39,525 bases of DNA, from positions 191,274 to 230,798 of the forward strand of contig WGMH01000006.1 of the NCBI GenBank assembly GCA_016125165.1. The letters run 5' to 3'. Position numbers and translations under genes: made by a program. Every line of letters starts with the position of its first letter. Position 1 is the stretch's first letter. Of this stretch, positions 24,523-32,548 are shown piece by piece. The stretch comes from Alphaproteobacteria bacterium (lineage in GTDB: Bacteria; Pseudomonadota; Alphaproteobacteria; Micropepsales; Micropepsaceae). The notes under the pieces are model-generated. The model had not been told where the DNA came from. It ran no database searches and was given only the letters and a program-made list of their open reading frames with translations.

Positions 24523-24891
24523 ATGAGTGACGCAAGTTGGGGTGCACTCTGGGATCATCTCCTGAGAGTGTTGGCGCTTGAGCCGATGGAAATGCGCATT
24601 GCCTTCTGGCTGGCCGTTGCGCTTTTGACCGTGATGGCGCTGGAGGGCGTGCGCGCCAATGTGGCGCCGTTATTCAGGCCCGCAACAAAATCTGTCGTGC
24701 ACCCCAAGCCAGATGTTGCATCCGGATTCAGTGCAAATCCTCCGTCGATATCTGCGGCGCGCGGCCATGCGTTAACCAAGATAGCGATCAATCGCGCCGC
24801 GCCGCGCAAGCGCGAAACCGTCAAGAAGCTCGCAAAACCGCAGCTTGTTCAGGTCGCGCCGCGCCGATTCCGCTCGATCCGCCGCGCCTGA
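24523..24891 (+). CDS. Small hypothetical protein with one membrane helix and basic tail
   Basis: A 122-residue protein. Residues about 25-41 (RIAFWLAVALLTVMALEGV) form one membrane helix. The last 50 residues are very basic ('RAAPRKRETVKKLAKPQL', 'APRRFRSIRRA') and could bind nucleic acid or phospholipid headgroups. I do not recognise a family. There is no good ribosome site before ATG 24523, and it lies 145 bases after pyrD in a gap where I see no terminator. Base composition and third-position GC look like the neighbours', so it is probably real but unproven. Confidence 0.5.
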   Translation: MSDASWGALWDHLLRVLALEPMEMRIAFWLAVALLTVMALEGVRANVAPLFRPATKSVVHPKPDVASGFSANPPSISAARGHALTKIAINRAAPRKRETVKKLAKPQLVQVAPRRFRSIRRA

Positions 24892-24962
24892 CAACCACGC
24901 GTTGTTCCCCCGATCGGCCCAATTGCTCTAGGATCGTGCAATTCGTAGTGGGGGGAGAATAC

Positions 24963-25358
24963 ATGCAGGACGATCTGGGTAAGCTGGTGCTGCGCGTCAC
25001 GCTGGCGGTGCTGCTGTTGTTTCACGGCACAAACAAGATTCTGACCGGTCTCGATGGCGTGATGGGTCTGCTCGGCAATGCCGGTCTTCCCGCCTGGCTC
25101 GCCTATGGCGCTTATGTGGGTGAGGTACTTGCGCCCATTCTGGTGCTGCTTGGCGTGTTCTCGCGCATCGGCGGTGCGCTGATTGCCATCAACATGATCG
25201 TCGCCTTGGGGCTCGCGCATCTGGGCATGCTACTGAGTGTCGGACAAAGCGGCGGCTATGCCATCGAGCTGCAGCTGTTCTACCTGTTCGGCGGCGTTGC
25301 TGTGCTGCTGCTGGGCTCAGGCCGCTTTGGCCTGAACATTGGCGGCACCTGGAATTAA
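24963..25358 (+). CDS. DoxX family membrane protein
   Basis: A 131-residue inner-membrane protein with four helices. 'LGKLVLRVTLAVLLLFHGTNKI' and 'LPAWLAYGAYVGEVLAPILVLLGVFSRIGGALIAINM' match the DoxX/DoxD pattern (R...g..fl.hG..K and E...g..l..G...r..a). DoxX proteins are small membrane subunits linked to thiosulfate or quinone redox and, in some bacteria, to oxidative-stress complexes. The start at 24963 is fixed by GGGGGGAG 5 bases upstream; a GTG at 24936 is less likely. It is a single gene, ending 9 bases before the convergent thioesterase. Confidence 0.85.
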   Translation: MQDDLGKLVLRVTLAVLLLFHGTNKILTGLDGVMGLLGNAGLPAWLAYGAYVGEVLAPILVLLGVFSRIGGALIAINMIVALGLAHLGMLLSVGQSGGYAIELQLFYLFGGVAVLLLGSGRFGLNIGGTWN

Positions 25359-25367
25359 GCGGCTTCG

Positions 25368-25805
25368 CTAGGAACCCGCGATCAGGAAATGCGCGCGCAA
25401 AGCCGCGACGGGCTTTGCGGCGTCTTCCTGCCACATCTGCGCGTGCACGTTCACGACGCGGCGGCCCTGCTTGGTGATGCGGGCGCTTGCATATGACGTC
25501 ACCGGGCGGCCCGTGCGCAGATAGTCGATATTGATATCGACAGGTTTCGGCAGACGCTCGACGCCGCCTTCCCACACGATCTGCGCCAGCGCCGCAGTTT
25601 CCATTAGCGATCCGATGACGCCGCCATGAATGGCAGGCAACACGGGATTCCCAATGAGGTGCGCGCCAAACGGCATGATCAGCACCAGCGCGCCATCGCG
25701 CACCTCGGCGGTGAGGCCGAGCAACTGACAATAGGGAATGGCGGCCAGAAGTTTCGCGGGATCGGGCGTCTCGCCCCCGGCACGCCAGCGCGACAAGATA
25801 TCCAT
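25368..25805 (-). CDS. PaaI-type hotdog thioesterase (second of a pair)
   Basis: A 145-residue protein with the hotdog-fold thioesterase pattern: 'NPVLPAIHGGVIGSLMETAALAQI' contains the HGG..g.l.d/e motif of PaaI-like acyl-CoA thioesterases, followed by 'VDINIDYLRTGRP' and a final strand 'VNVHAQMW'. The acidic residue on the long helix is Glu69. These enzymes hydrolyse acyl-CoA or aryl-CoA thioesters, and the substrate is unknown. It follows the other hotdog gene after 3 bases, so the two are surely co-transcribed and may form a heteromer. Confidence 0.85.
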   Translation of the reverse strand: MDILSRWRAGGETPDPAKLLAAIPYCQLLGLTAEVRDGALVLIMPFGAHLIGNPVLPAIHGGVIGSLMETAALAQIVWEGGVERLPKPVDINIDYLRTGRPVTSYASARITKQGRRVVNVHAQMWQEDAAKPVAALRAHFLIAGS

Positions 25806-25808
25806 GGC

Positions 25809-26255
25809 TTAGTCCGCCTTCACGTGCGGCAAGGGCGGGACTGCGCCGCGTGTGATGATAAAGGCGCCGGTCGATAACGCGATGGGGTCGCCTTCGGTGT
25901 GAAAGGCTGACGCTCGCACGAAGGCGATCTCGTGCGTGACGCGAATGCATTTTGCCTCGAAGAAGATTTCCGCGCCCGGTGTCGCGGGCTTCATATAATC
26001 GATGCGCAGATCGAGCGTGGCGATGGGCATGGCTTCTCGCAGCGCACTCACCACCGCCATTCCGCAGCAATGATCGAGGCAGCCGGTAATGACGCCGCCA
26101 TGCACCACGCCGCTGTCGGGATCGCCCACCAGCTTATCCGAATAAGGAAGGCGCATCTTTCCGGTGCCGCCGCCGACATGGAGCACCTCCCCGCCGATGG
26201 CTTCAATATAGGCGGTCTGATTCATGCCGCGCTTGATGAGACCGGAAACGTCCAT
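25809..26255 (-). CDS. PaaI-type hotdog thioesterase (first of a pair)
   Basis: A 148-residue hotdog-fold protein. 'GVVHGGVITGCLDHCCGMAVV' holds the HGG motif and the helix acid, here Asp in LDHCCG. 'ATLDLRIDYMKPATPGAEIFFEAKCIRVTHEIAFVRASAF' is the following sheet. It shares the fold but not close sequence with the neighbour at 25368, so the pair is not a recent duplication. I start it at ATG 26255 (AGGAG 8 bases upstream), not at 26285. The divergent flavin monooxygenase begins 123 bases away; a joint role in ketone or acyl breakdown is possible but unproven. Confidence 0.86.
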   Translation of the reverse strand: MDVSGLIKRGMNQTAYIEAIGGEVLHVGGGTGKMRLPYSDKLVGDPDSGVVHGGVITGCLDHCCGMAVVSALREAMPIATLDLRIDYMKPATPGAEIFFEAKCIRVTHEIAFVRASAFHTEGDPIALSTGAFIITRGAVPPLPHVKAD

Positions 26256-26378
26256 GCCGCTGCTCCTGCAATCTTTGAAAGGCAAGCCTGCCGCTGTGTC
26301 AATCCGGCTGGCTTTGCAGCGCTCTGCGGAAGACGTTTATCATGACCGAAATCGCTATCGCATTCACCGGAGTTGGTT

Positions 26379-27710
26379 ATGGCACTTCCCAAATCCTGCA
26401 TCATCGGTGCGGGCTGTTCCGGCTTCACGACCGCCAAGGCGCTGAAGGAGCGCGGGCTGCCGTTTGACTGCTACGAGATGTCCAGCGTGATCGGCGGCAA
26501 TTGGGTTTACAAGAACCCCAACGGACTTTCCTCCTGCTACCAATCATTGCACATCGATACCTCCAAATACCGGCTGCAATTCACGGATTTCCCAATTTCG
26601 GAAGACTTTCCCGACTATCCGCACCATTCGCAACTGCTCGCCTATTTCAATGCTTATGTCGATCACTTCAGCTTGCGCGAACACATCCATCTCAACACCA
26701 AGGTTGAACGGGCATCGCGCGCCGAAGATGGCAAATGGCAGGTCACGCTTTCCACCGGCGAAACAAAAACCTATGACGCGCTGTTTGTCTGCAATGGTCA
26801 CCATTGGGACGCCTATACGCCGAACTTTCCCGGACATTTCGACGGCATCGAAATGCACGCGCACAACTATCTGACGCCTTTCGAACCCAACGATTTGCGC
26901 GGCAAAAACGTGCTGGTGGTCGGCATGGGCAATTCTGCGATGGATATCGCCTCGGAATTGTCGCAGCGGCCGATTGCCAAAAAGCTTTTCGTTGCGGCAA
27001 GGCGCGGCGTCTGGATCCTGCCGAAATACATCAACGGCCAGCCACCGGACAAAGGTGTGGCGCCTGCCTGGATGCCGGATTGGCTGATGCGCCGGGTGAT
27101 GAAAAGCATGATCGTGAAGGCCGTTGGCCACATGAAGGACTACGGCCTGCCCGAACCGGCACACCATCCGGCGGATGCGCATCCTTCGGTATCGGGCGAA
27201 TTCCTGACGCGCGTGGGCTGCGGCGACATCACGGTGCTGAAGAACATCAAGGAGAAGCGCAGCAAAACCATCCTGTTTGAAGACGGGCGCGAGGAAGCGA
27301 TCGACGCCATCATCTATGCTACGGGCTACAACGTCTCGTTCCCCTTTCTAGACGACACGCTGATCAAGGTGGAGAACAACCACTTGCCGCTGTTCAAGCG
27401 CATCATGAAGCCAGGCATCGACAATCTGTTCATCATGGGGCTGGCCCAGCCGCTACCGACGCTGGTGAACTTTGCCGAGCGGCAGGCGCGCTGGATGGCG
27501 GACTATCTGGCAGGCGGCTATGCACTGCCCAGCAAGGAAGAGATGGAAAAGACAATCGCCCAAGACGAGGGCCGTGACATCGGCCACTATTATTCCTCGC
27601 GCCGCCACACCATGCAGGTGAACTTCGACCGCTATTGCCGCGAGATCGAGGCGGAATGGGCCAAGGGGAAGAAGCGGGCAAAAGCCGGTGGGACCGCCCG
27701 CGCTGCCTGA
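26379..27710 (+). CDS. Flavin-containing monooxygenase (class B, FMO/Baeyer-Villiger-like)
   Basis: A 443-residue FAD/NADPH enzyme. 'CIIGAGCSGFTTAKAL' near residue 7 is the FAD Rossmann motif, 'VLVVGMGNSAMDIASEL' near 177 the NADPH one, and 'DAIIYATGYN' the conserved ATG-containing C-terminal motif. 'CNGHHWDAYTPNFPG' falls where FMO/BVMO proteins carry their fingerprint but differs from the strict FxGxxxHxxxW form. It should insert one oxygen atom into a small ketone, sulfide or amine. ATG 26379 has CGGAG 8 bases upstream. It is followed by the TetR/quinone-reductase pair on the same strand, with a new promoter in between. Confidence 0.9.
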   Translation: MALPKSCIIGAGCSGFTTAKALKERGLPFDCYEMSSVIGGNWVYKNPNGLSSCYQSLHIDTSKYRLQFTDFPISEDFPDYPHHSQLLAYFNAYVDHFSLREHIHLNTKVERASRAEDGKWQVTLSTGETKTYDALFVCNGHHWDAYTPNFPGHFDGIEMHAHNYLTPFEPNDLRGKNVLVVGMGNSAMDIASELSQRPIAKKLFVAARRGVWILPKYINGQPPDKGVAPAWMPDWLMRRVMKSMIVKAVGHMKDYGLPEPAHHPADAHPSVSGEFLTRVGCGDITVLKNIKEKRSKTILFEDGREEAIDAIIYATGYNVSFPFLDDTLIKVENNHLPLFKRIMKPGIDNLFIMGLAQPLPTLVNFAERQARWMADYLAGGYALPSKEEMEKTIAQDEGRDIGHYYSSRRHTMQVNFDRYCREIEAEWAKGKKRAKAGGTARAA

Positions 27711-27720
27711 ACCAGAAAAG

Positions 27721-27750
27721 TTGACGTTGTGTCACGAGTTGATAGACTCG
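27721..27750 (+). promoter_or_regulatory. Promoter with overlapping inverted-repeat operator before the second TetR gene
   Basis: TTGACG (27721-27726), 16 bases, then TAGACT (27743-27748) forms a sigma-70-like promoter. CGAGT-N6-ACTCG (27735-27739 and 27746-27750) is an inverted repeat covering the -10 box. GTG-TC and GAC-CAC elements extend the symmetry outward imperfectly. Its position fits an autoregulatory TetR operator. Confidence 0.5.
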
Positions 27751-27777
27751 GGACGCACATGAGCTTTGGGGGAAGCC

Positions 27778-28446
27778 TTGGAAACCGAGACCCAGAAAAC
27801 CGAGGCGCGCCCCGGAGCCAAGCCGGCCGGAAAGCGCGAACAGACAAAGGTTCAGAACCGGCAGACCATTCTGGAAGCAGCGCGGCAGGTGTTTGCCGAC
27901 TTGGGCTATGGCGCGACCACCGTGCGCGACATCATTCGCGCAACGCCGCTCGCCTCGGGCACCTTCTACAACTACTTCAAATCCAAGGAAGAAGTGTTCC
28001 AGGCCATCCACGACGAAAGCGCCTTGCGCATCCGCCCGCGCCTGAAGGAAGAGCGCGCCAAGGCGCGCACGATCGAAGAATTCATCTCCGGCATGTTCCT
28101 CACCTTCTTCGAATTCGTGGTGGGCGATGAAGACAATTTCCGCGCCATTCAGCGCAACACCGATACGCTGCGCGTGCGCATGGATACGCCCGAAGTGGTG
28201 GCCGGTTTCGACGAACTGCGCGAAGATTTGGAGAAAGCCATCGATCAGGGCGTGTTCCCGCCGGTGGACGCCGATTACATGATGGCGATGCTGGTGGGCG
28301 TGGCCTTTGAAATGGCAGAGCGCATGCTTCGGCGCGACGACCACGACATCGAGACCGCCGCCACCTTTGCCACTGCGCTGTTCATGGGCGGCGTGCGCAA
28401 TTTGCCCCATCGCAAAGTGACGGCGGTGAACGGGGGACCGGCTTGA
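27778..28446 (+). CDS. TetR-family regulator paired with a quinone reductase
   Basis: About 222 residues. A basic, Lys/Glu/Pro-rich leader of some 20 residues precedes the TetR DNA-binding domain ('NRQTILEAARQVFADLGYGATTVRDIIRATPLASGTFYNYFKSKEEV'), with GTFYNYFKSKE closing the recognition helix. The frame contains no ATG before the domain; TTG at 27778 has GGGGGAAG just upstream, and another TTG at 27766 is possible. Its stop overlaps the start of the quinone oxidoreductase (TTGA), so it probably controls that enzyme and itself through the inverted repeat at 27735-27750. The ligand is unknown; an electrophile or quinone would be logical. Confidence 0.87.
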   Translation: METETQKTEARPGAKPAGKREQTKVQNRQTILEAARQVFADLGYGATTVRDIIRATPLASGTFYNYFKSKEEVFQAIHDESALRIRPRLKEERAKARTIEEFISGMFLTFFEFVVGDEDNFRAIQRNTDTLRVRMDTPEVVAGFDELREDLEKAIDQGVFPPVDADYMMAMLVGVAFEMAERMLRRDDHDIETAATFATALFMGGVRNLPHRKVTAVNGGPA

Positions 28447-29414
28447 AGGCGCTTCTGTGCCGCGCCAATGCGGACGATATCGGCACGCTGAGAATCGAAG
28501 ACGTTGCCCTGCCCGCGCTTGGGCCGAACGATGTGCGCATCAAGGTGCGCGCATCGGCGGTGAACTTTCCTGACATTCTGATGGTGCAGGGAAAATATCA
28601 GCACCGGCCCGAGCTGCCCTTCATCGTGGGCGGCGAACGCGCGGGTGAAGTTCTGGAAACCGGCACGGCCGTCACGCGCTTCAGGGTTGGCGACCGGGTG
28701 ATGGGTGGAAACCTGTCGGGCGGTTTTGCCGAAGAATCCGTGGTACCGGAGACGGCGCTGCGCGCCATTCCCGGCAACGCGGATTTCGCGGTCGCCGCAA
28801 GTTTCACCACGGCCTATCTCACCGCTTACGTATCGCTCGTGCGGCGCGGCGAACTTGCGAAGGGCGAAACGCTGCTGGTGCATGGCGCTGCGGGCGGCGT
28901 GGGGCTGGCGGCGGTCGATCTTGGCAAGGCGCTGGGGGCAACGGTGATCGCCACCGCGTCTTCCGGGAAGAAGCGCGACTTTTTGAAAGCCTACGGCGCG
29001 GACCACGTTCTGGACTCCAAAGGCTTCCGCGAACCGGTGAAGGAACTGACCGGCGGGCGCGGCGCGGACGTGATCTATGATCCTGTCGGCGGCGATGTGT
29101 TCGATGAAAGCGTGCGCTGCATTGCGTTCAACGGGCGGCTCTTGATCGTGGGCTTCACCAGCGGACGCATCCCGACGGTGCCCGTGAACATGCCGCTCAT
29201 CAAGGGCTTCTCGGTGGTGGGCGTGCGCGCGGGAGAGTACGGGCGCAAGTTTCCGCAGAAGGGCCGCGAGAACATCGCAGCTATCGACGTCATGCTGGCG
29301 GACGGAACGCTGCACCCGCACATTTGTGCGAAGCTGCCGCTCACCCAAGCCATCGACGCCATGCGCATGCTCGAAACGCGCGAGGTGATCGGCAAGGTGG
29401 TGGTGGAGCCGTGA
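28443..29414 (+). CDS. Zinc-independent NADPH:quinone oxidoreductase (MDR superfamily)
   Basis: A 323-residue medium-chain reductase. 'VKVRASAVNFPDILMVQGKY' type sequence at residues 34-53, 'LLVHGAAGGVGLAAVDLGKALGATVIATAS' (the nucleotide-binding AAGGVG loop, about 143-172) and 'DVIYDPVGGDVFD' mark the quinone-reductase/QOR-like branch. It lacks the zinc-binding Cys/His set. It would reduce quinones or enones with NADPH. The start is TTG, overlapping the tetR stop (TTGA), so translation depends on tetR. Its 3' end is duplicated, in diverged form, 370 bases downstream. Confidence 0.9.
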   Translation: MKALLCRANADDIGTLRIEDVALPALGPNDVRIKVRASAVNFPDILMVQGKYQHRPELPFIVGGERAGEVLETGTAVTRFRVGDRVMGGNLSGGFAEESVVPETALRAIPGNADFAVAASFTTAYLTAYVSLVRRGELAKGETLLVHGAAGGVGLAAVDLGKALGATVIATASSGKKRDFLKAYGADHVLDSKGFREPVKELTGGRGADVIYDPVGGDVFDESVRCIAFNGRLLIVGFTSGRIPTVPVNMPLIKGFSVVGVRAGEYGRKFPQKGRENIAAIDVMLADGTLHPHICAKLPLTQAIDAMRMLETREVIGKVVVEP

Positions 29415-29638
29415 ATCAGATTGTCAAAATTGAGCAGACCACTTGGCCCAATCTCAGATTTGTACTCTTTCGACGCGATGATGGATTCTATCAATACGTT
29501 GCGCAGCACCAACATTTGTACGTAAGCCTTGGGCAATCATCTTGGGAAGATGGTGATAACCTGTCAGGCCTGTTCGAAGAGGTGACCTCCGCGGAAATGG
29601 CAATGAGCATTGATATTGCGCAATACGAGCGGACTTAG
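29411..29638 (+). CDS. Small low-GC ORF, possible acquired gene, unknown function
   Basis: A 75-residue protein starting at GTG, overlapping the quinone-reductase stop (GTGA). It is rich in aromatic and polar residues ('FVLFRRDDGFYQYVAQHQH', 'SSWEDGDNLSGLFEEV') and reads as a small soluble alpha/beta protein. The bases are visibly poorer in GC than all neighbours, with A/T-ending codons, so it was probably acquired. I recognise no family. It lies between the intact quinone-reductase 3' end and a leftover copy of a similar 3' end, the layout expected after an insertion. Confidence 0.55.
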   Translation: MNQIVKIEQTTWPNLRFVLFRRDDGFYQYVAQHQHLYVSLGQSSWEDGDNLSGLFEEVTSAEMAMSIDIAQYERT

Positions 29639-29713
29639 ATTAAGCTCTGAAGGCTGAAGATCAGACAACCGCCATAGCGCCCGAGATAGCCGCGCCGAGA
29701 AGTCCGCGAAAAC

Positions 29714-29788
29714 GATGCCCAGACCAATGATGCGGTGCGGATGGCCGAAACCCGCGAGGTGATTGGCAATGCGGTGGTGAAGCCGTGA
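29714..29788 (+). pseudogene. Leftover 3' end of a second quinone-reductase gene
   Basis: In one frame 29714-29788 reads DAQTNDAVRMAETREVIGNA followed by VVKP and a stop. The intact enzyme ends LTQAIDAMRMLETREVIGKV then VVEP and a stop, so 'ETREVIG' and most flanking residues match; the DNA matches closely around 29752-29788. An in-frame TAG at 29687 and loss of similarity further upstream show that only the tail survives. It is best read as the remnant of a tandem paralogue mostly deleted or replaced. Confidence 0.75.
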
Positions 29789-29795
29789 ACCCTAT

Positions 29796-30036
29796 TTGTC
29801 ATCCCCGGCCGAGTGGCGCATCGCGCCGCGAGGGGAAGGGGATACAGATCACAACAGCTTCTTCGAACTTTTTGGTTGCCGTCATTGCCCGGCATGTCCG
29901 GGCAACCCATTTTCTCCGGGAAAAATTGGGTCGCCCGCATGAAGCGGGCGATGACGAACGGAACAATTTGAACTTCATCTCCACCTGGTTCCCCTTCCCT
30001 CGCATTTGCTCCGCAAATGCTCGCCGGGGATGACAA
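29796..30036. repeat. Large palindromic intergenic repeat, outer element
   Basis: TTGTCATCCCCGGC (29796-29809) and GCCGGGGATGACAA (30023-30036) are perfect 14-bp inverted arms. Inside them, GCGAGGGGAAGGGGA (29828-29842) pairs with TTCCCCTTCCCTCGC (29989-30003) apart from one base, and GCATTTGC-TCC-GCAAATGC (30002-30020) makes an 8-bp hairpin near the right arm. This is the build of non-autonomous palindromic repeats found between genes in Alphaproteobacteria. A second palindromic element lies in its middle. No transposase is present. Confidence 0.8.
29881..29955. repeat. Inner palindromic repeat nested in the outer element
   Basis: A 75-base unit bounded by GTCAT (29881-29885) and ATGAC (29951-29955). 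TTGCCCGG-CATGT-CCGGGCAA (29885-29905) and TCGCCCGC-ATGAA-GCGGGCGA (29931-29951) are perfect 8-bp hairpins. Between them CCCATTTT...AAAATTGGG forms a weaker third arm, giving a cloverleaf-like fold. It probably inserted into the outer repeat. Confidence 0.78.
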
Positions 30037-30041
30037 GGTGA

Positions 30042-31151
30042 TTACGCCTTCAGCGCATCCAGCGCCATCAGCACCCGATCGGTCATGGCGGCGGTGCCGA
30101 GTTTGGTCATGCCGGGTTGCATGATGTCTGCCGTGCGGAAGCCTTCGGAGAGGACCTTGTCCACCGCGCGTTCGAGCAGCGTGGCGTCTTCCACGCGGCC
30201 GAAGGAATAGCGCAGGCACATCGCGAACGAGAGAATGCAGGCGATGGGGTTGGCGAGGCCCTGCCCGGCGATATCGGGCGCGCTGCCATGGATCGGCTCA
30301 TAGAGAGCGGCCTGCTTGCCGCTGGCGGGGTCCTTCGCGCCAAGCGAGGCGCTCGGCAGCATGCCGATGGAGCCGGTGAGCTGCGCGGCTTCGTCGGAGA
30401 GCACATCGCCGAACAGATTGTCGGTCACGATCACGTCGTACTGCTTCGGGTTGCGCACAAGCTGCATGGCGCAATTGTCGGCCAGCACATGGGACAGCTG
30501 CACATCGGGGAATTCTTCGGCGTGCACCTTCGTCACCACTTCGCGCCAAAGGACGCCGGTGACCATGACGTTGGATTTCTCGGCACTCGCCACCTTGTTG
30601 CCGCGCAGCCGCGCAAGTTCGAAGGCGACGCGCGCAATGCGCTCGATTTCGCTCGTGGTGTAAACCTGCGTGTCCACGGCGCGCTTCTGCCCATCCGGAA
30701 GCGTGGTCGTTTCCTTCGGCTCGCCGAAATAAACCCCGCCCGTGAGTTCGCGCACGATCAGGATGTCGAGCCCGGCCACGATTTCCGGCTTGAGCGAGCT
30801 GGCATCCTTCAACGCATCAAAACAGAGCGCGGGGCGCAGGTTCGCGAACAGCTCGAGATCCTTGCGCAAACGCAGCAGCCCGCGTTCCGGCTTCTGGTGA
30901 AACGGCAGCTTGTCCCACTTCGGCCCGCCCACCGCGCCGAACAGAACCGCATCCGCAGCCTTCGCTTTTTCGATGGTAGAATCCGGCTCCGGCGTGCCCA
31001 GCGTTTCATAGGCGATGCCACCGATGGGGGCCGATTCCGTTTCAAACGCGAAGTTGCGGTTCTGCGCGAACCATCCGAGCACGCGCCCGGTTTGCTCGAT
31101 CACTTCCGGCCCGATGCCATCGCCGGGGGTCAGGAGGATTTTATAGGTCAT
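30042..31151 (-). CDS. leuB: 3-isopropylmalate dehydrogenase
   Basis: A 369-residue NAD-dependent enzyme of leucine synthesis, normal in length. It starts '[15 protein letters not shown]'. '[17 protein letters not shown]' is the substrate-specific arginine segment. '[12 protein letters not shown]' and '[29 protein letters not shown]' contain the metal-binding aspartates, and '[18 protein letters not shown]' the NAD-binding loop. It is the last gene of leuD-crotonase-leuB on the minus strand, 2 bases after the crotonase stop. The palindromic repeat begins 5 bases beyond its stop and may act as a transcript end. Confidence 0.96.
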   Translation of the reverse strand: MTYKILLTPGDGIGPEVIEQTGRVLGWFAQNRNFAFETESAPIGGIAYETLGTPEPDSTIEKAKAADAVLFGAVGGPKWDKLPFHQKPERGLLRLRKDLELFANLRPALCFDALKDASSLKPEIVAGLDILIVRELTGGVYFGEPKETTTLPDGQKRAVDTQVYTTSEIERIARVAFELARLRGNKVASAEKSNVMVTGVLWREVVTKVHAEEFPDVQLSHVLADNCAMQLVRNPKQYDVIVTDNLFGDVLSDEAAQLTGSIGMLPSASLGAKDPASGKQAALYEPIHGSAPDIAGQGLANPIACILSFAMCLRYSFGRVEDATLLERAVDKVLSEGFRTADIMQPGMTKLGTAAMTDRVLMALDALKA

Positions 31152-31153
31152 TG

Positions 31154-31891
31154 TTACTTCCGCATCCGCGCCAGGCGCTCTTTGGTTTCCGGGCCCATGC
31201 CTTCGCTGCGATGGACTTCATGCGCAAGACCCGCCTTCAGCGGCATGCCATCGGTATCGTCCACCAGCTTCTTGATCGCGCGGCTGGAGCGCCAGGAATT
31301 TGCGAGCACATCCTTGATGAAGGACTGAACCGCCGCTTCAAGCTCCGCATCCGGCACGCAGAAATTGGCAAGGCCCATCGTTTCGGCGTCGCGGCCAGAA
31401 TAGAACCGCCCGCTGAACGACATTTCCAGCGCCTTGGCGCGGCCTACCCGGCGCGGCAAACGCTGGCTGAGGCCCCATACCGGCACCAGGTCCCATTTGC
31501 CGTGCGTATCGCCGAACTTCGCGCTTTCACCCGCAATGATGATGTCGGCGGCAAGCGCCAATTCGAGCCCGCCGGTGAGGCAATGGCCCTGAACCTGCGC
31601 GACCACCGGCATGGGCAGGCTCGCCAGCCGCTCCACCGTGTCGCTGCGAAAGCGCGAAGAGTCCGCCTCGTTGAACACGCTGCCGAGACCGCCAAGATCA
31701 TTGCCCGCGCAAAAGCTGCGTCCCGCGCCCTTGATGAGCACGCAGCCGATTTCGGATGTGTGCGCGGTGGCGTAGTCGATGGCAGCGGCGAAATCCTTGA
31801 AGCATTCGAAGCTGAGCGCATTCAGCTTGTCCGCCCGGTTGAGCGTGAGCGTCATCAAGCCGTTTTCAACGGTGCGCAAAACATCGCTCAT
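31154..31891 (-). CDS. Enoyl-CoA hydratase/isomerase family protein inserted in the leu operon
   Basis: A 245-residue crotonase. '[16 protein letters not shown]' gives the first oxyanion-hole strand, '[27 protein letters not shown]' the second and the first catalytic Glu (in GGLELAL). The position of the second Glu of true hydratases (QPE in rat ECH) reads DTH in '[20 protein letters not shown]', so a standard hydration mechanism is unlikely. It may act as an isomerase, hydrolase or decarboxylase on an acyl-CoA. It lies 12 bases after leuD and 2 before leuB, with AAGGAG before the start, so it is made with the leucine enzymes. Its role there is unknown. Confidence 0.85.
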   Translation of the reverse strand: MSDVLRTVENGLMTLTLNRADKLNALSFECFKDFAAAIDYATAHTSEIGCVLIKGAGRSFCAGNDLGGLGSVFNEADSSRFRSDTVERLASLPMPVVAQVQGHCLTGGLELALAADIIIAGESAKFGDTHGKWDLVPVWGLSQRLPRRVGRAKALEMSFSGRFYSGRDAETMGLANFCVPDAELEAAVQSFIKDVLANSWRSSRAIKKLVDDTDGMPLKAGLAHEVHRSEGMGPETKERLARMRK

Positions 31892-31903
31892 GGAATGCTC
31901 CTT

Positions 31904-32509
31904 CTAGAGCCAGGGCATAGACTGGGCGCGTTCGGATTCGAACGCCGAGATTTTCTTCTCGTTGCGCAGGGTGAGGCCGATATCGTCCCAGCCATTGAGC
32001 AGGCATTGCTTGCGGAAGGGATCGATCTCGAACTTGATGCAGCCGCCATCGGGGCCGCGAATTTCCTGTGCTTCCAGATCGATGGAGATGACGGCATTGG
32101 CGCCGCGCTCCGCATCATCCATCAGCTTGTCCACTTCTTCCTGCGGAAGCGCGATGGGCAGGATGCCGTTCTTGAAGCAGTTGTTGTAGAAGATGTCTGC
32201 GAAGCTCGGCGCGATCACACAGCGGATGCCGAAATCGAGCAGCGCCCACGGCGCATGTTCGCGTGAAGAGCCGCAGCCGAAATTCGCGCCCGCCACGAGA
32301 ATTTGCGCCTTGTGGTAGGCCGGTTTGTTCAGCACGAATTCCGGGTTCTCGCTGCCATCCTCCCGCGTGCGCATCTCGTGAAACAACGCCTTGCCGAGGC
32401 CGGTGCGCTGGATCGTTTTTAGAAATTGCTTGGGGATGATCATGTCCGTATCGACATTGATCATGGGGAGGGGCGCGGCGACGCCGCTGAGCTTCGTGAA
32501 GGGGTCCAT
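31904..32509 (-). CDS. leuD: 3-isopropylmalate dehydratase small subunit
   Basis: A 201-residue subunit of isopropylmalate isomerase. '[22 protein letters not shown]' and '[22 protein letters not shown]' are hallmark LeuD/aconitase-swivel motifs that position the substrate. It needs the large subunit LeuC, which holds the 4Fe-4S cluster. No leuC lies in this window; upstream is a divergent ferritin-like gene, so leuC must be elsewhere. It is the first gene of the leuD-crotonase-leuB transcript. The start at 32509 has no strong ribosome site. Confidence 0.96.
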   Translation of the reverse strand: MDPFTKLSGVAAPLPMINVDTDMIIPKQFLKTIQRTGLGKALFHEMRTREDGSENPEFVLNKPAYHKAQILVAGANFGCGSSREHAPWALLDFGIRCVIAPSFADIFYNNCFKNGILPIALPQEEVDKLMDDAERGANAVISIDLEAQEIRGPDGGCIKFEIDPFRKQCLLNGWDDIGLTLRNEKKISAFESERAQSMPWL

Positions 32510-32548
32510 AGCGCCGCGACCCTAGCCGGGCGCGACCATCGGCTCAAG

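Noticed and set aside
30117..31328. Plus-strand 403-codon frame opposite leuB
   Set aside because: It is an antisense shadow of leuB, which is unmistakable on the minus strand.
31151..32266. Plus-strand 371-codon frame opposite the crotonase and leuD
   Set aside because: It is antisense to two clear genes and has a His/Arg-rich shadow composition.
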